From contig UBMI01000003.1 of the NCBI GenBank assembly GCA_900466475.1, forward strand, positions 186,001-250,000: 64,000 nt of DNA, read 5' to 3'. The DNA comes from Hyphomicrobiales bacterium. Lineage in GTDB: Bacteria; Pseudomonadota; Alphaproteobacteria; Rhizobiales; Rhizobiaceae. The notes below the pieces were generated by a model. The model had not been told where the DNA came from. It searched no databases and was given only the letters and a program-made list of their open reading frames with translations. Positions 63,702 through 64,000 of the stretch are shown here, one piece after another. Position 1 is the stretch's first letter; the number at the start of each line of letters is the position of its first letter. Both the position numbers and the translations under genes were made by a program.

Positions 63702-64000
63702 ATGGCTCGCCCAAATGCAAACCCTGTGATTTCTGAGCTTCGGGCGCGCATTCAGCACCTTGATGGAATGGCTGCCCGTCCCAAGAACGTCCTTCCCTTC
63801 GGCGTCAGCGAGATCGACGAAACGCTACCAGGTGGCGGACTTGCCTATGGTGCAATCCATGAATTTGCCGGCGGTGGGGCCGGCGCCGTCAATGGGGCGG
63901 CAGCCGCGCTTTTTGCCGCCGGCATCGCTGCCCGCACGCGCGGCAGCGTCGTCTGGTGTCTGGCGCGAGCGGACCTTTTTGCTCCTGCGCTGGCGCAGAC
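63702..64000 (+). CDS. imuA: ImuA, SOS mutagenesis accessory protein (cut by window end)
   Basis: The first 99 residues of ImuA, a RecA-fold protein that works with ImuB and DnaE2 in damage-induced mutagenesis. Visible segments: ELRARIQHLDGM, KNVLPFGVSEIDETLPGGGLAYGAIHEF and VWCLARADLFAPALAQ. The reading frame runs off the right edge. imuB and dnaE2 are expected downstream. The ATG at 63702 follows the LexA box. Confidence 0.88.
   Translation, partial: MARPNANPVISELRARIQHLDGMAARPKNVLPFGVSEIDETLPGGGLAYGAIHEFAGGGAGAVNGAAAALFAAGIAARTRGSVVWCLARADLFAPALAQ

Noticed and set aside
1..64000. CRISPR arrays, tRNA and rRNA genes
   Set aside because: No regularly spaced direct repeats, no cloverleaf with a CCA-ready acceptor and no rRNA-like conserved stretch was seen on either strand.

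Overview
The window looks like part of a large repABC-family plasmid (or chromid) of a Rhizobiaceae-type alphaproteobacterium (Rhizobium, Agrobacterium or Ensifer range). The grounds are a complete repA-repB-repC operon with a counter-transcribed RNA in the repB-repC gap, a traI-trb quorum-sensing/mating-pair operon in the Ti/Sym plasmid order, traH-traB-traF and traG, and families typical of Rhizobiales (BA14K, DUF982, DUF1236, DUF736, DUF2934, HWE kinase). An imuA gene starts at the right edge behind a GAAC-N7-GAAC LexA site.

Layout. 1-6 kb: alpha/beta hydrolase, flavodoxin-like NAD(P)H oxidoreductase, CPA1 Na+/H+ antiporter, two very small genes and an exported yellow/royal-jelly-type beta-propeller. 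6-18 kb: a signalling island with a PAS-HWE histidine kinase diverging from a double-domain KaiC-like ATPase and a CheY-like receiver, several small orphan genes, a nonsense-mutated second copy of the receiver, and a hybrid kinase of about 1,800 residues with two kinase cores and three receivers. 18-22 kb: repC, repB and repA on the minus strand. 22-32 kb: traI-trbBCDEJLFGHI on the plus strand, without trbK. 32-35 kb: a TraR-type LuxR regulator and two OmpR-type regulators, one with a receiver that has lost its phospho-acceptor.

35-47 kb is a catabolic cargo: amidohydrolase, MmgE/PrpD protein, ornithine-cyclodeaminase-like protein, nitrilase-family hydrolase, RraA-like protein, TauD-type dioxygenase and a polyamine/opine-type ABC importer. 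A second TraR-type LuxR gene follows, then traH-traB-traF (minus) and traG (plus). Between traF and traG the relaxase gene traA, traC, traD and any recognisable oriT are missing. The cargo lies between the two quorum-sensing regulators, an arrangement that recalls opine-controlled conjugation of Ti plasmids; this is an inference from position only.

53-64 kb is a mosaic of small accessory genes: DUF736, HU, an integrase-like remnant, a serine recombinase, a Cys-rich copper-storage-like protein, BA14K and DUF1236 surface proteins, CspA and DUF2934. A second repA-repB pair without repC follows. It carries two copies of a perfect 16-bp palindrome that fits the repABC parS consensus, paired operator-like palindromes ahead of repA, and an 18-bp perfect dyad. 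Two partition systems in one window suggest a replicon fusion or an acquired stabilisation cassette.
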